Assembly: GCF_013201545.1 (NCBI RefSeq)
Contig: NZ_CP053746.1
Span: 620,001-684,000, forward strand
DNA length: 64,000 bases
DNA from: Pseudomonas graminis
GTDB taxonomy: Bacteria > Pseudomonadota > Gammaproteobacteria > Pseudomonadales > Pseudomonadaceae
Reading direction: 5' to 3'
Part shown: positions 54,218-62,769 of the stretch, in pieces
Layout: every line of letters begins with the position of its first letter
Numbering within the stretch: the first letter of the stretch is position 1
The notes under the pieces: generated by a model
Database searches by the model: none
Told to the model about the DNA's origin: nothing
What the model saw: only the letters and a program-made list of their open reading frames with translations
Translations under genes and position numbers: made by a program

Positions 54218-54233
54218 TGCATTGTGCATGCCA
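54218..54233 (-). promoter_or_regulatory. Candidate sigma54 (-24/-12) promoter of DUF2383 gene
   Basis: Read on the minus strand, TGGCATGCACAATGCA matches the sigma54 consensus TGGCAC-N5-TTGCA at the key GG and GC, which are separated by 10 nt as required. The predicted start near 54207 leaves a leader of about 56 nt. AT-rich DNA lies upstream (54250-54295), suited to IHF. Confidence 0.45.
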
Positions 54234-54383
54234 GCTTTTCACAGCAGGAAATCCCTATATTTTTCAATAATTTAACAATATCAAGCGACAGTTGCGCCGC
54301 GCTTTATGCATGATCTGTGTGTTTGAGCAATTGCAGAATGCACGTATCTTTCAGGTTCACTCGAACGGATAAGCGGTTTCTGA

Positions 54384-54647
54384 ATGAATCCAGAGAAACT
54401 CAAACTGTTAGTCACGCGCGACATGCCGTTCGGCAAGTATCAGGGTCGGTTGCTGGCAGATCTGCCTGGGGACTACCTGAACTGGTTCGCCCGCCAGGGA
54501 TTTCCAGCCGGCGAACTGGGCAGCCTGCTGGCACTCATGCATGAGATTGATCACAACGGTCTCTCCGCACTGCTGGACCCCCTGCGCACCCGACCTCGCG
54601 AGCCTTTGCGTTCAGGTCCCTCAAAAGCCCCGATACGCTTCAACTAA
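54384..54647 (+). CDS. DUF3820 family protein
   Basis: 87-residue protein of the DUF3820 family, sometimes annotated as quorum-sensing-regulated virulence factor-like; no function established. The family core is TRDMPFGKYQGRLLADLPGD and YLNWFARQGFPAGELGSLLA, each 20 residues. It is 26 bp upstream of the aminotransferase gene and may be cotranscribed with it. Confidence 0.85.
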   Translation: MNPEKLKLLVTRDMPFGKYQGRLLADLPGDYLNWFARQGFPAGELGSLLALMHEIDHNGLSALLDPLRTRPREPLRSGPSKAPIRFN

Positions 54648-54673
54648 ACGTCCATTGATAAAAGCGAGTCGCG

Positions 54674-55879
54674 ATGAACAGCACTGCATACGCAATAACG
54701 GATTTGGCGGATGAACAGGCTCGGGACGAGGGGTTCTGGCAGCAGGTCGCGGCGCAGTACGACGTGGAGCCTGGGCCGGTCAATTTCGAATACGGCTATT
54801 TTGGCCGCATGACCCGCGCGGCACTCAAGGATTACGAGCAGAACCTCGCCTACGTCAATCGCAGCAACTCGGTCTACGTGCGGCAGAAGTTTGATACCGA
54901 AGACAGCGAATTCATTCGCGCGGACCTTGCCGATCTGCTGAACGTACCCGTCCGCGAAGTCGCCCTCACCCGTTCCGCCTCGGAGGCGGTGCAAGCGCTG
55001 ATTCGCAACTACAACGGCCTCGTGGCAGGCGACCAGGTGCTGGTCAGCGACCTGGATTACAACAGCGTACAGACCGGCATGCGCTGGCTGGCGAAAAACC
55101 GAGGCGTGGAAGTGATTGAGGTCACTCATCAGCACCCTGCGAGCCATGATGCGCTGCTGCAAACTTACCGCGACGCCTTTGCCGCACATCCACGGCTCAA
55201 GCTGGTGGCGCTGACTTACGTCACCCACCGGACCGGGCTGGTAATGCCGGTGAAGGCCATCGCCGAGCTGGCCAACGCCCACGGCATCGAGGTCATTCTG
55301 GATGGCGCCCATGCCTTGGGCCTGCTGGATTTCGAACTGGCTGACCTTGGCGTGTCGTTCGCCGGCTTCAACCTGCAGAAATGGATTGGCGCGCCGCTGA
55401 GCCTGGGCTTCATTTATGTGAAGCAGGACCGCCTGAGCGCCATCGATCCCGACATGGCAGACGAGCGCTACGGTGCGGACGACATCCTTGGGCGCGTGCC
55501 TTACGGGACGCCGAATATTCCGGCATTGATGACCCTGCCCAAAGTATTCGCCGAGCATCGCGCCATGGGCGGCGCACCGGCCAAAGGCGCACGTTTGGCC
55601 TACCTACGAGACCTGTGGGTGACTCAAGCGCGCACCATCGATGGCATCGACGTGTTGACCCCGGACGACCCACGGCTTTATTGCGGAATCACGTCTTTCC
55701 GGTTCAGCCGTCACGCGGATCAGGAACTCATGGTCAAGCGACTGCTCGATGAGCACGGCATTTTTGCGGTGACGCGGGAAGGCTCGGCCTGCGGGACGTG
55801 TATTCGTATCACACCGGGATTCACCACGTCGGCAAAGGACGTTGACCAGTTGGTGGCAGCACTCCGGGCGCTGGCTTAG
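54674..55879 (+). CDS. Class V PLP-dependent aminotransferase / epimerase-like
   Basis: Fold-type I PLP enzyme resembling isopenicillin N epimerase and cysteine desulfurase relatives. SASEAVQALIRNY binds the phosphate, EVILDGAHALG contains the pyridine-N Asp (about 210) and the Schiff-base Lys is about 236 in FNLQKWIGAP. 401 residues. A Cys pair near the end (GSACGTCIRI) is notable but of unknown use. Substrate unknown. The Shine-Dalgarno is weak. Confidence 0.9.
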   Translation: MNSTAYAITDLADEQARDEGFWQQVAAQYDVEPGPVNFEYGYFGRMTRAALKDYEQNLAYVNRSNSVYVRQKFDTEDSEFIRADLADLLNVPVREVALTRSASEAVQALIRNYNGLVAGDQVLVSDLDYNSVQTGMRWLAKNRGVEVIEVTHQHPASHDALLQTYRDAFAAHPRLKLVALTYVTHRTGLVMPVKAIAELANAHGIEVILDGAHALGLLDFELADLGVSFAGFNLQKWIGAPLSLGFIYVKQDRLSAIDPDMADERYGADDILGRVPYGTPNIPALMTLPKVFAEHRAMGGAPAKGARLAYLRDLWVTQARTIDGIDVLTPDDPRLYCGITSFRFSRHADQELMVKRLLDEHGIFAVTREGSACGTCIRITPGFTTSAKDVDQLVAALRALA

Positions 55880-55930
55880 GCTCTGCTCCCGAGTGGCTGC
55901 GCCGGATCAAAGCCTTCGGTAAGCCCGCAG

Positions 55931-55970
55931 AAAAAAAGACGGCGCCTCCATGACGAAGGCGCCGTAAATC
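55931..55970 (-). terminator. Intrinsic terminator (end of candidate sRNA)
   Basis: Minus strand ACGGCGCCT-loop-AGGCGCCGT followed by CTTTTTTT. It could also terminate read-through from eda. Confidence 0.85.
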
Positions 55971-56025
55971 CATCGAGAAACGAACTACAAAGGAGCGGCA
56001 AAGATAAGCGCTCCTGCCACCGCCT
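55931..56025 (-). ncRNA. Candidate small RNA downstream of eda
   Basis: On the minus strand TTGTGC (56055-56060) and TATGTA (56032-56037), 17 bp apart, form a sigma70-like promoter just past the first terminator. A transcript from about 56025 would hold a hairpin GGAGCG/CGCTCC and end in a strong terminator (ACGGCGCCT/AGGCGCCGT plus T-tract), giving about 95 nt. No open frame of note. It matches no sRNA that I recognise. Confidence 0.45.
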
Positions 56026-56057
56026 GTGCGGTACATATGTATTGCGTATAAAAAGCA

Positions 56058-56099
56058 CAAAAAAAAACGGCGTTCCCGACCAAGGAACACCGTAAAAAA
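56058..56099 (-). terminator. Intrinsic terminator after eda
   Basis: Minus strand ACGGTGTTCC-TTGGTC-GGGAACGCCGT followed by nine or more T. It lies about 130 bp beyond the eda stop. Confidence 0.88.
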
Positions 56100-56226
56100 G
56101 CCATGCAACGACGACTTCTGCAGCAACGCCCCGACAGGGCGCCATAAACGGATCATGCTCAGCAGTTAAACAGCCTCTACTTGAACGAAAGCTGTCGATA
56201 GCCGAGCCCGACCGGCAAATCCTGAC

Positions 56227-56901
56227 TCAGTCGAACAACGCGATGGCTTCGGCAGTGGCGTCGGTAATCCGCTGCCAGTCGCCGTTCTTCACCCACGCGT
56301 TATCGATCATCCAGGTGCCGCCAACGCACATCACGTTGGGCAGCGCCATGTAGCTTTTTAAGTTGGCCGCACTGACGCCGCCGGTTGGGCAGAAGCGCAC
56401 TTCCGGGAAGGGACCGCCCAGTGCCTTGATTGCACCCACACCGCCACTGATTTCCGCCGGAAACAGCTTGAAGCGGCGATAACCCAGCGCGTAACCGATC
56501 ATGATTTCCGAGGCGCTGCTGATGCCTGGCAGCAGCGGCAATTCGCTTAGTGCCGCGGCTTCCAGCAAATCCTGGGTGCTGCCGGGGGTGACGATGAACT
56601 GTGAACCCGCCTCCTCGGCCGCTTTGAGCATATGGCGGTCAAGGATGGTGCCGGCGCCAACGCTCAGCTCAGGGCGCGCATCACGCAGCATGCGAATGGC
56701 TTTGAGGCCGAACTCCGAACGCAGGGTGATTTCCAGCGCGTTCAGGCCACCCGCGGCCAGGGCATCGGCCAGCGGCAGGACATCCTGTTCGCGGGCAATG
56801 GTAATGACCGGCAGAATCTTCGCTTTCGCGCAGAGTGCGTCGATCTGGGCAATCTTGCTCGCCATGCTATTCAACGGCTGTTTCACTTGGGTATTTTCCA
56901 T
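56227..56901 (-). CDS. eda: 2-keto-3-deoxy-6-phosphogluconate aldolase
   Basis: Splits KDPG into pyruvate and glyceraldehyde 3-phosphate, the final Entner-Doudoroff step. Class I aldolase with catalytic Glu in LNALEITLRS and Schiff-base Lys in RRFKLFPAE. 224 residues from ATG 56901 (after AAGGATC); ATG 56928 is possible. Third gene of zwf-pgl-eda, under HexR in Pseudomonas. Confidence 0.96.
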   Translation of the reverse strand: MENTQVKQPLNSMASKIAQIDALCAKAKILPVITIAREQDVLPLADALAAGGLNALEITLRSEFGLKAIRMLRDARPELSVGAGTILDRHMLKAAEEAGSQFIVTPGSTQDLLEAAALSELPLLPGISSASEIMIGYALGYRRFKLFPAEISGGVGAIKALGGPFPEVRFCPTGGVSAANLKSYMALPNVMCVGGTWMIDNAWVKNGDWQRITDATAEAIALFD

Positions 56902-56918
56902 GGCGGCTGATCCTTTGC

Positions 56919-57638
56919 TTATGGGCACCAGTAGATCTCTAGAGACGGGTTAAGGAACGCGCGCACCGGCATTTCGGCAAGGTCATTACCTGCCAGTGCA
57001 GCGCGCAATGTGTCGAGTTTGGCCTGGCCGGAAACGGACAGAATGGTGGTCGCTGCCGATGCCAGTACCGGACGCGTCAGGGTCAGGCGCTGATGCGGAA
57101 CAGTCGGCGCGAGCATGGGCAGGCAACGACGCTCGCTATTGAGGTCCAGCGCTTCCTTCAGATGCGGACTGTCGGGGAACAGCGACGCGGTGTGGCCGTC
57201 GTCGCCCATCCCCAGAATGAGCACGTCGATGTTCGGCAGCGCCTTGAGCGCTTCGTCCGTTGCAGCCGCGGCTTCATCCACTGTCGTGGTCGCACGGTAC
57301 AGGCTAAAGAACCCCGCCTCGGCCGCCGGGCCCTGAAGCAGGAAACGCTTGAGCAGGCCTTCGTTGCTGTCGGCGTGCTCGGTCGGTACCCAACGCTCGT
57401 CGGCCAGGCTCACGCAGACTTTCGACCACTCGAGCGGCTTCTGCGCCAGCGCCTTGAAAAATGCCACCGGACTTTTGCCGCCCGACACCACCAACGTGGC
57501 CGTGCCGTGGGGGTTGCTGGAAATCGCAGCCGTCAGTCGCTCGGCCACCTGATCAGCCAGCGCGTTCGCCAGCACTTCGGGGCTACCAAATTCGTGGGCC
57601 TTCAGGCCCGCCGGAAATTCAAGTTCACATATCGCCAT
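56919..57638 (-). CDS. pgl: 6-phosphogluconolactonase
   Basis: Hydrolyses the lactone formed by Zwf. Family motifs [33 protein letters not shown] and [17 protein letters not shown]. 239 residues from ATG 57638, overlapping zwf by 14 bp. Confidence 0.96.
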   Translation of the reverse strand: MAICELEFPAGLKAHEFGSPEVLANALADQVAERLTAAISSNPHGTATLVVSGGKSPVAFFKALAQKPLEWSKVCVSLADERWVPTEHADSNEGLLKRFLLQGPAAEAGFFSLYRATTTVDEAAAATDEALKALPNIDVLILGMGDDGHTASLFPDSPHLKEALDLNSERRCLPMLAPTVPHQRLTLTRPVLASAATTILSVSGQAKLDTLRAALAGNDLAEMPVRAFLNPSLEIYWCP

Positions 57639-59094
57639 ACCAGGACCTCCCGTCACGCGTAATAAGAGCAATGGAGCTCATCGGCCCCCAGGAACCGGCT
57701 GGGTAAGGCTTGGGCGCATCGCCCGCCTTTTTCCAGCCAGCGATCAACTGGTCACACCATTGCCAGGCGTATTCAATTTCGTCTTTGCGGACAAACAAAT
57801 TCTGATTGCCACGCATGACCTCCAGCAACAACCGCTCGTACGCGTCCGGCACGCGGGCGCTGCGGTAGGCGTCGGAGAAGCTCAGTTGCAAAGGGTTGCT
57901 GCGCAGCTGCATGCCTTTGTCCAGGCCCTGATCCTTGGTCATCACTTGCAGCGAGATGCCTTCGTCGGGCTGCAGGCGGATGATCAGGCGGTTGCTGATC
58001 TGCAAGCGCTGCTCTGGGGCGAAGATGTAATGCGGCGGCTCTTTGAAGTGGATCACGATCTGCGACAGCTTCTGCGGCATGCGCTTGCCGGTACGCAGGT
58101 AGAACGGCACGCCCGACCAGCGCCAGTTACGGATGTCGGCACGAATGGCGACGAACGTCTCCGTGTCGCTCTGGGTATTGGAGTTTTCTTCCTCCAGATA
58201 GCCCGGGACCGGCTTGCCCTCGCTGTACCCGGCGATGTACTGACCACGCACCACCTGTGTGGCGAGACGCTCCGGGGTGAACGGCGCCAGTGCCTTGAGC
58301 ACTTTCACCTTCTCGTCACGGATGCTGTCGGCGGACAGGTCGCTGGGCGGGTCCATCGCGATTAGGCACAGCAGCTGCAGCAGGTGATTCTGGATCATGT
58401 CGCGCAGCTGACCGGCTTGGTCGAAATAGCCCCACCGCCCTTCGATGCCGACCTTTTCCGCCACGGTGATTTCCACGTGGGAGATGTGGTTCTGGTTCCA
58501 CTGCGTCTCGAACAGGCTGTTGGCAAACCGCAGGGCAATGAGGTTCTGCACCGTGTCCTTGCCCAGGTAGTGGTCGATCCGGTAAATGCGGGTTTCAGGC
58601 AGGAACTTGGCAACGGCATCGTTCACCCGGCGCGACGACGCGAGGTCGTGGCCGATGGGTTTTTCCAGTACGGCGCGGGTGCGATCTTTCAGGCCGACCA
58701 GTGCAAGGTTTTCGCAGATGGCGCCATAGACCGACGCCGGGGTCGCGAAGTAGGCAATCATGGTCGGCGCGTCGCCCACGGCCTCGGCGAGCGCGACGTA
58801 ATCCTCGCCCTTGAGAAAGTCGACGTGCAGGTAACTCAGGCGGGCCTGAAAACGCTCCACGTGTTCGGTCTCAAGCTGCGCCTCGGGAACAAAGCGACGC
58901 AGGCTTTTATCGATGTAGGCCAGGTGCTCCTCAGGAGTGCCGGGCTCACGGGCCAACGCAATAATTCGGGTCTCGGCATGCAGCAGTCCAGCTCGGTCAA
59001 GCTGGTACAACGCAGGAAACAGTTTGCGTACCGCCAGGTCACCCAAGGCGCCAAACAACGCAAAAGTGCACGGTTCAACCGTAATCGAGAGCAT
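57625..59094 (-). CDS. zwf: Glucose-6-phosphate 1-dehydrogenase
   Basis: Oxidises glucose 6-phosphate, feeding the Entner-Doudoroff pathway and producing NAD(P)H. The coenzyme loop reads [16 protein letters not shown] (Leu where many enzymes have Ser: GASGDL), and the active-site block is [15 protein letters not shown]. 489 residues. First gene of zwf-pgl-eda, divergent from hexR. Confidence 0.96.
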   Translation of the reverse strand: MLSITVEPCTFALFGALGDLAVRKLFPALYQLDRAGLLHAETRIIALAREPGTPEEHLAYIDKSLRRFVPEAQLETEHVERFQARLSYLHVDFLKGEDYVALAEAVGDAPTMIAYFATPASVYGAICENLALVGLKDRTRAVLEKPIGHDLASSRRVNDAVAKFLPETRIYRIDHYLGKDTVQNLIALRFANSLFETQWNQNHISHVEITVAEKVGIEGRWGYFDQAGQLRDMIQNHLLQLLCLIAMDPPSDLSADSIRDEKVKVLKALAPFTPERLATQVVRGQYIAGYSEGKPVPGYLEEENSNTQSDTETFVAIRADIRNWRWSGVPFYLRTGKRMPQKLSQIVIHFKEPPHYIFAPEQRLQISNRLIIRLQPDEGISLQVMTKDQGLDKGMQLRSNPLQLSFSDAYRSARVPDAYERLLLEVMRGNQNLFVRKDEIEYAWQWCDQLIAGWKKAGDAPKPYPAGSWGPMSSIALITRDGRSWYGDM

Positions 59095-59123
59095 AATGTT
59101 GGTTCTTTTATCAAGTTAAGCTA

Positions 59124-59152
59124 CAAATACCTTTTTTAAAGGCGTTACTCAA
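59124..59152 (-). promoter_or_regulatory. Candidate zwf promoter
   Basis: TTGAGT (59147-59152) and TATTTG (59124-59129), 17-bp spacing, reading toward zwf. A HexR-like palindrome begins 8 bp upstream. Confidence 0.4.
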
Positions 59153-59159
59153 GGCCGAA

Positions 59160-59175
59160 TGTAGTAATAACCACA
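59160..59175. promoter_or_regulatory. HexR-like operator 1
   Basis: TGTAGT-AATA-ACCACA, a palindrome of TGTRGT-N4-ACYACA type, also read as TTGTGG-N-ACTACA on the other strand. HexR of Pseudomonas is known to bind TTGT-N7/8-ACAA-type sites at zwf. Confidence 0.65.
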
Positions 59176-59199
59176 ACATTCCCACCAGAACCACATTAG

Positions 59200-59215
59200 A
59201 GTGGTGATCACCACA
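59200..59215. promoter_or_regulatory. HexR-like operator 2
   Basis: AGTGGT-GATC-ACCACA, containing the perfect 14-bp palindrome GTGGTGATCACCAC. It has the same layout as operator 1, centred 40 bp away, so both may serve the divergent zwf and hexR promoters. Confidence 0.55.
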
Positions 59216-59324
59216 GGCCCTCAGTACGATAGGCCACCTTTGCGACAGGCTAAAGGCCAAATTCCCACTCTTCAAATAAAGGCCTGTCCACCGGCCCGTC
59301 GCCGTTTCATCAGAAGGACAAACA

Positions 59325-60194
59325 ATGGACCGCGTACGCAATCTTCTGGAGCAGATCCAGAGTCGTCTGGAAGAGCTGAACAAGGCCGAGCGCAAGGTCG
59401 CCGAGGCGATTCTGAGCAATCCGCAGCAGGCCACCCGCTTCAGCATCGCTGCGCTGGCACAGGCCGCGAAAGTCAGTGAACCGACGGTCAACCGCTTCTG
59501 CCGCTCCTTCGATGTCAGCGGCTATCCGGAACTGAAACTGCAGCTGGCCCAGAGTCTGGCCAGCGGCGCCGCCTACGTCAGCCGCGCGGTGGAAGCCGAT
59601 GACAACCCGGAAGCCTACACCCGCAAGATTTTCGGCAGCGCCATCGCGTCCCTCGACAGCGTGTGCCAGGTGCTTGATCCCAACCTGATCAGCAAAGCGG
59701 TCGACCTGCTGATTCAGGCGCGGCAGATTCACTTCTTCGGCCTGGGCGCTTCGGCGCCGGTGGCACTGGATGCGCAGCATAAATTCTTCCGCTTCAATCT
59801 CGCTGTCACCGCCCACGCCGACGTGCTGGTGCAGCGCATGCTCGCCTCGGTCGCGCACACCGGCGAGCTGTTTGTGATCATTTCCTACACCGGGCGCACC
59901 CGCGAGCTGGTGGAAGTGGCGCGGATCGCCCGGGAGAACGGCGCGTCAGTGCTGGGCCTCACCGCTGCCGACTCGCCGCTGGCAAAGGCCAGCACGCTGA
60001 GCCTGAACATCCCGCTGCCCGAAGACACCGACATCTATATGCCCATGACGTCGAGGATCGTCCAGCTGACGGTGCTGGATGTGCTGGCGACCGGCATGAC
60101 CCTGCGTCGGGGCGTCGACTTCCAGCCGCACCTGCGCAAGATCAAGGAAAGCCTGAACGCGAGCCGGTATCCCGCGGACGATGAGTTGAATTGA
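59325..60194 (+). CDS. hexR: Transcriptional regulator HexR (RpiR family)
   Basis: KDPG-responsive repressor of glucose catabolic genes in Pseudomonas (zwf-pgl-eda, edd-glk, gap). N-terminal helix-turn-helix ([20 protein letters not shown], about 39-58) and a C-terminal SIS domain ([35 protein letters not shown]). 289 residues. Divergent from zwf over two HexR-like palindromes. Start ATG 59325 follows GAAGGAC. Confidence 0.96.
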   Translation: MDRVRNLLEQIQSRLEELNKAERKVAEAILSNPQQATRFSIAALAQAAKVSEPTVNRFCRSFDVSGYPELKLQLAQSLASGAAYVSRAVEADDNPEAYTRKIFGSAIASLDSVCQVLDPNLISKAVDLLIQARQIHFFGLGASAPVALDAQHKFFRFNLAVTAHADVLVQRMLASVAHTGELFVIISYTGRTRELVEVARIARENGASVLGLTAADSPLAKASTLSLNIPLPEDTDIYMPMTSRIVQLTVLDVLATGMTLRRGVDFQPHLRKIKESLNASRYPADDELN

Positions 60195-60232
60195 GGGAAC
60201 GCCTCATTGGGAGGCGATCCCCGCCTCCACAC

Positions 60233-61108
60233 TCAGTGAACCAGAGTGGCCTGCAGGCTCAAACTGGCGTGCTGCCCGGGCGCCAGGCTCAGGCAATCCT
60301 CAACACCTGACGCCGCCTCGACACGCAAGAAGCCCATGGCTTCATCGCCACCCACACCGAGCAAGGGTCGGCTGCCAGGATGCCAGACCACCGTGCTGTC
60401 GCTGTCTCCGGTGTCGATGCACAGACGCCGCTGCCAGGTGTCATCCTGTAGCTCAAGCAGTCCGGCATGCTCGAATACCCGCTGACAACCACCCTGGACC
60501 CGTAGCTCGCCCCGCTGCTCGCAGGCGCTGCGGCTGAGTTCATCGTAGCCGTGAGCACCGTCGAGCCCTTGGAGTGCAACATCTGCCACGTCGCTGATGC
60601 GCCAATAGGCGTGCAAGCCATGGCCGAAGTGGCAAGGCTCGCTGTCGTCGTGAAGCGTTTCAAGGCGCAGGTCCATCGCCTGCCCCAGGTCAGCGAACAG
60701 ATCGGCCTGCCAGTCCCACAACCTGAGCTGCCAGCGCAACGTCACTCCCAGCTCGTGCTCATGGCTTTCAACCAGTTTCCAGTCGAGCAGCCGGCCCCAG
60801 CCATTCGCCGGCCAGCCACTCTCCCCCGGATGACGCCCGACCCAGGGCCAACTGACCGGCACGCCGCCGCGGATCGCACCGACCAGAGGCCAATGGGCAG
60901 CACACCACAACCACGGCTTCTGCCCGGCAGGTTCGAAATGCAGGAGTTGAGCGCCCTGCCGACTGAAGACGGCCTGGCACTGGGCATGATTGATCACCAG
61001 CACATCGCGCTGTTGGTAGCGTTCCCACTGAAAAGTCGGTTGCGGTCGCACCGAAGTGAAAAAACGCTGAAGAGGATGCTCGGTTGAGCCGGAATCCCTG
61101 AAGGGCAT
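60233..61108 (-). CDS. D-hexose-6-phosphate mutarotase (YeaD-like)
   Basis: Aldose-1-epimerase-fold enzyme probably interconverting glucose 6-phosphate anomers. RGGVPVSWPWVGRHP (about 80-94) carries the substrate-binding Arg, and His and Glu in FGHGLHAYWRISD and LRVEAASGVED fit the family. About 291 residues from ATG 61108; ATG 61135 is possible. It lies between oprB and hexR, matching its role in sugar entry. Gene symbol withheld because naming varies. Confidence 0.9.
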   Translation of the reverse strand: MPFRDSGSTEHPLQRFFTSVRPQPTFQWERYQQRDVLVINHAQCQAVFSRQGAQLLHFEPAGQKPWLWCAAHWPLVGAIRGGVPVSWPWVGRHPGESGWPANGWGRLLDWKLVESHEHELGVTLRWQLRLWDWQADLFADLGQAMDLRLETLHDDSEPCHFGHGLHAYWRISDVADVALQGLDGAHGYDELSRSACEQRGELRVQGGCQRVFEHAGLLELQDDTWQRRLCIDTGDSDSTVVWHPGSRPLLGVGGDEAMGFLRVEAASGVEDCLSLAPGQHASLSLQATLVH

Positions 61109-61147
61109 CGTTGTAGCACTCCAGATTGCGGTCACTCGTCACGCGAG

Positions 61148-61172
61148 AAAAAATGCTCCGAACACGGAGCCA
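61148..61172 (-). terminator. Second terminator after oprB
   Basis: Minus strand GCTCCG-TGTT-CGGAGC-ATTTTTT. It lies 23 bp beyond the terminator at 61194-61221, forming a tandem pair before the mutarotase gene. Confidence 0.75.
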
Positions 61173-61193
61173 TTGCTGCGGAATAAATAGATG

Positions 61194-61221
61194 AAAAAAA
61201 ACGGGCAGCCAGGCTGCCCGT
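61194..61221 (-). terminator. Intrinsic terminator after oprB
   Basis: Minus strand ACGGGCAGC-CTG-GCTGCCCGT followed by eight T. Confidence 0.92.
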
Positions 61222-61276
61222 AAAGCACACACGACCCTTGATCGTTTGTGGAGCGCGGAGGAGCGTCCGCTTTAAC

Positions 61277-62632
61277 TTAGAACTTCGATTGAATCTTGAT
61301 ACCGGCAACCAGTGCGTTCTGAACGTCGTCCACACCGCCCGGGCTCTTCACGTACTGCAGGTTGGGACGCACGGTCAGCCAGTCGGTTACGTGCACGCCG
61401 TAGTAGATTTCCGAGTTGTATTCGGTCTTCTGGATCGGCAGGTAGCCTGGGTTGTCGTAGTCTTCGATACCGTTGACGGCGTTAACCAGACGACGGTTGT
61501 CCTGGGCATCATCGTTCACGTGGATACGTGCGACGCCGATACCGATGTCATCCTTCGGACGTGCATCGAACGGGCCTTTGTAGACGAAGCCGACCTGCTG
61601 GTAGTTGTCGACGAAGTTGGTGGCTTTGTCATGCACCGTCGCGTTGGCAAAAATGCTCAGACCACGGGATGCGTCGCCGTTGTGCGCGGTCAGCTGTTGC
61701 TGAGCCACGACCCACCAGCCGTGCTTGTCTTTGTGAGACTTGAAGTCACCGCCGGCAGTCGCCTGCGGCTGGCCGTTTTCGTTCTCGTAGAGATCGTCGG
61801 CGCTCGGATTGCTCACGTAGTAGCCCAGACGGTATTCGCCTGGCAGCGAGTTGACGCTTGGCGACCACACCACTTCAACCGGTACGACGGTGCCTTTCGA
61901 GCCGCTGCCGCTGAGCTTGAAGCTGTTGCCGGTTTCGAGGTACGAAGGGTTCTGCTCGTAGACACCGATCTGGGCGAACAACTCAGGCGTGATGTTGTAC
62001 TTCACGCGTGCAGCCCACTGGCTGACCGGCCAGTTGTACCAGGTGTTTACGTAGTTACCGACTTGCGAGCCGCAGAACGACAGGTTCTGGAAGTCGCAAG
62101 GGAAGCTGTTGAAGTCTTCGCCTTCGCCGAAACGGCCGACCTTGATGTCCAGCTTGCCGTCGAAGTACTTCTGCTTGACCCACATCTGGGTCAGACGCCA
62201 GGTCTGGCCACGGCCCCAGACTTCCTGGGAGGAACTGAGCGTGCCGGCACGCGGATCGCCGATACGGTCGTTGGAAATGTTGTTGCCACTACGCTCGGTG
62301 ATCGCGAGCTTGAACTCTGCGTCGTGCCAGCCGAGGATTTTTTGCAGGTCCATCTGTACGCCAAACGCAAACTGGTCGCTGTAGCGGCCGGTTCTGTCGT
62401 CGTTGTAACCACCGTTGAGGTTGGAGGCGGCTTCGCCTACATACTCGATCGGGAAGTCGTAACCCTTGTCATACAGCTCTTGACGCAGACCACCCCAGTC
62501 ACCGGTCATGTGCTCGCTGGCTTTGAAAGGCTCCATTGCAGACGCCGTTCCGGAAATCGTCAACGCGCTCAGGACAGACAACCCACCGATCAGCTGAAAC
62601 TGGTTAAGCGACTTGTTACGTACCTTTTTCAT
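61277..62632 (-). CDS. oprB: Carbohydrate-selective porin OprB
   Basis: Outer-membrane porin for glucose and other sugars. Signal peptide with KKV start and ASA cleavage region (LSALTISGTASA-ME), then the OprB N-terminal motif MTGDWGGLRQELYDKGYDF and a beta-barrel ending in IKIQSKF with the terminal Phe expected of outer-membrane proteins. 451 residues from ATG 62632. It follows the glucose ABC genes and its leader carries an A-rich Crc/Hfq-type motif. Confidence 0.95.
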   Translation of the reverse strand: MKKVRNKSLNQFQLIGGLSVLSALTISGTASAMEPFKASEHMTGDWGGLRQELYDKGYDFPIEYVGEAASNLNGGYNDDRTGRYSDQFAFGVQMDLQKILGWHDAEFKLAITERSGNNISNDRIGDPRAGTLSSSQEVWGRGQTWRLTQMWVKQKYFDGKLDIKVGRFGEGEDFNSFPCDFQNLSFCGSQVGNYVNTWYNWPVSQWAARVKYNITPELFAQIGVYEQNPSYLETGNSFKLSGSGSKGTVVPVEVVWSPSVNSLPGEYRLGYYVSNPSADDLYENENGQPQATAGGDFKSHKDKHGWWVVAQQQLTAHNGDASRGLSIFANATVHDKATNFVDNYQQVGFVYKGPFDARPKDDIGIGVARIHVNDDAQDNRRLVNAVNGIEDYDNPGYLPIQKTEYNSEIYYGVHVTDWLTVRPNLQYVKSPGGVDDVQNALVAGIKIQSKF

Positions 62633-62646
62633 CCCTTGGATCCTCG

Positions 62647-62659
62647 TTTTATTGTTATT
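62647..62659 (-). promoter_or_regulatory. Crc/Hfq catabolite-activity (CA) motif in oprB leader
   Basis: On the minus strand AATAACAATAAAA lies 15 nt before the oprB ATG, adjoining the ribosome site. It contains two overlapping AANAANAA matches, the motif through which Hfq with Crc blocks translation of catabolic genes in Pseudomonas. Confidence 0.65.
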
Positions 62660-62769
62660 AGCTTTTGAACAGCGTTGTAACCACGTACATCGTGTGCATG
62701 ACGGGTTTTGTACGGCAGACATCCACCCGTCACAGGTGCTCGTTTGTGCAGTGCTCCTGCACGTCGGGA

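Larger units (their letters stand above)
55880..56226. other. 347-bp gene-free region between aminotransferase and eda
   Basis: No protein gene is supported. It contains two minus-strand terminators (55931-55970 and 56058-56099) and, between them, a promoter-like sequence and a candidate small RNA, each listed. Confidence 0.75.

Noticed and set aside
55821..56156. 111-codon minus-strand frame in the gene-free region after eda
   Set aside because: It crosses two strong terminators and has no domain; the RNA interpretation fits better.
61238..62668. 476-codon plus-strand frame opposite oprB
   Set aside because: Val/Asp/Arg-rich mirror of the porin gene; no start signal or domain.
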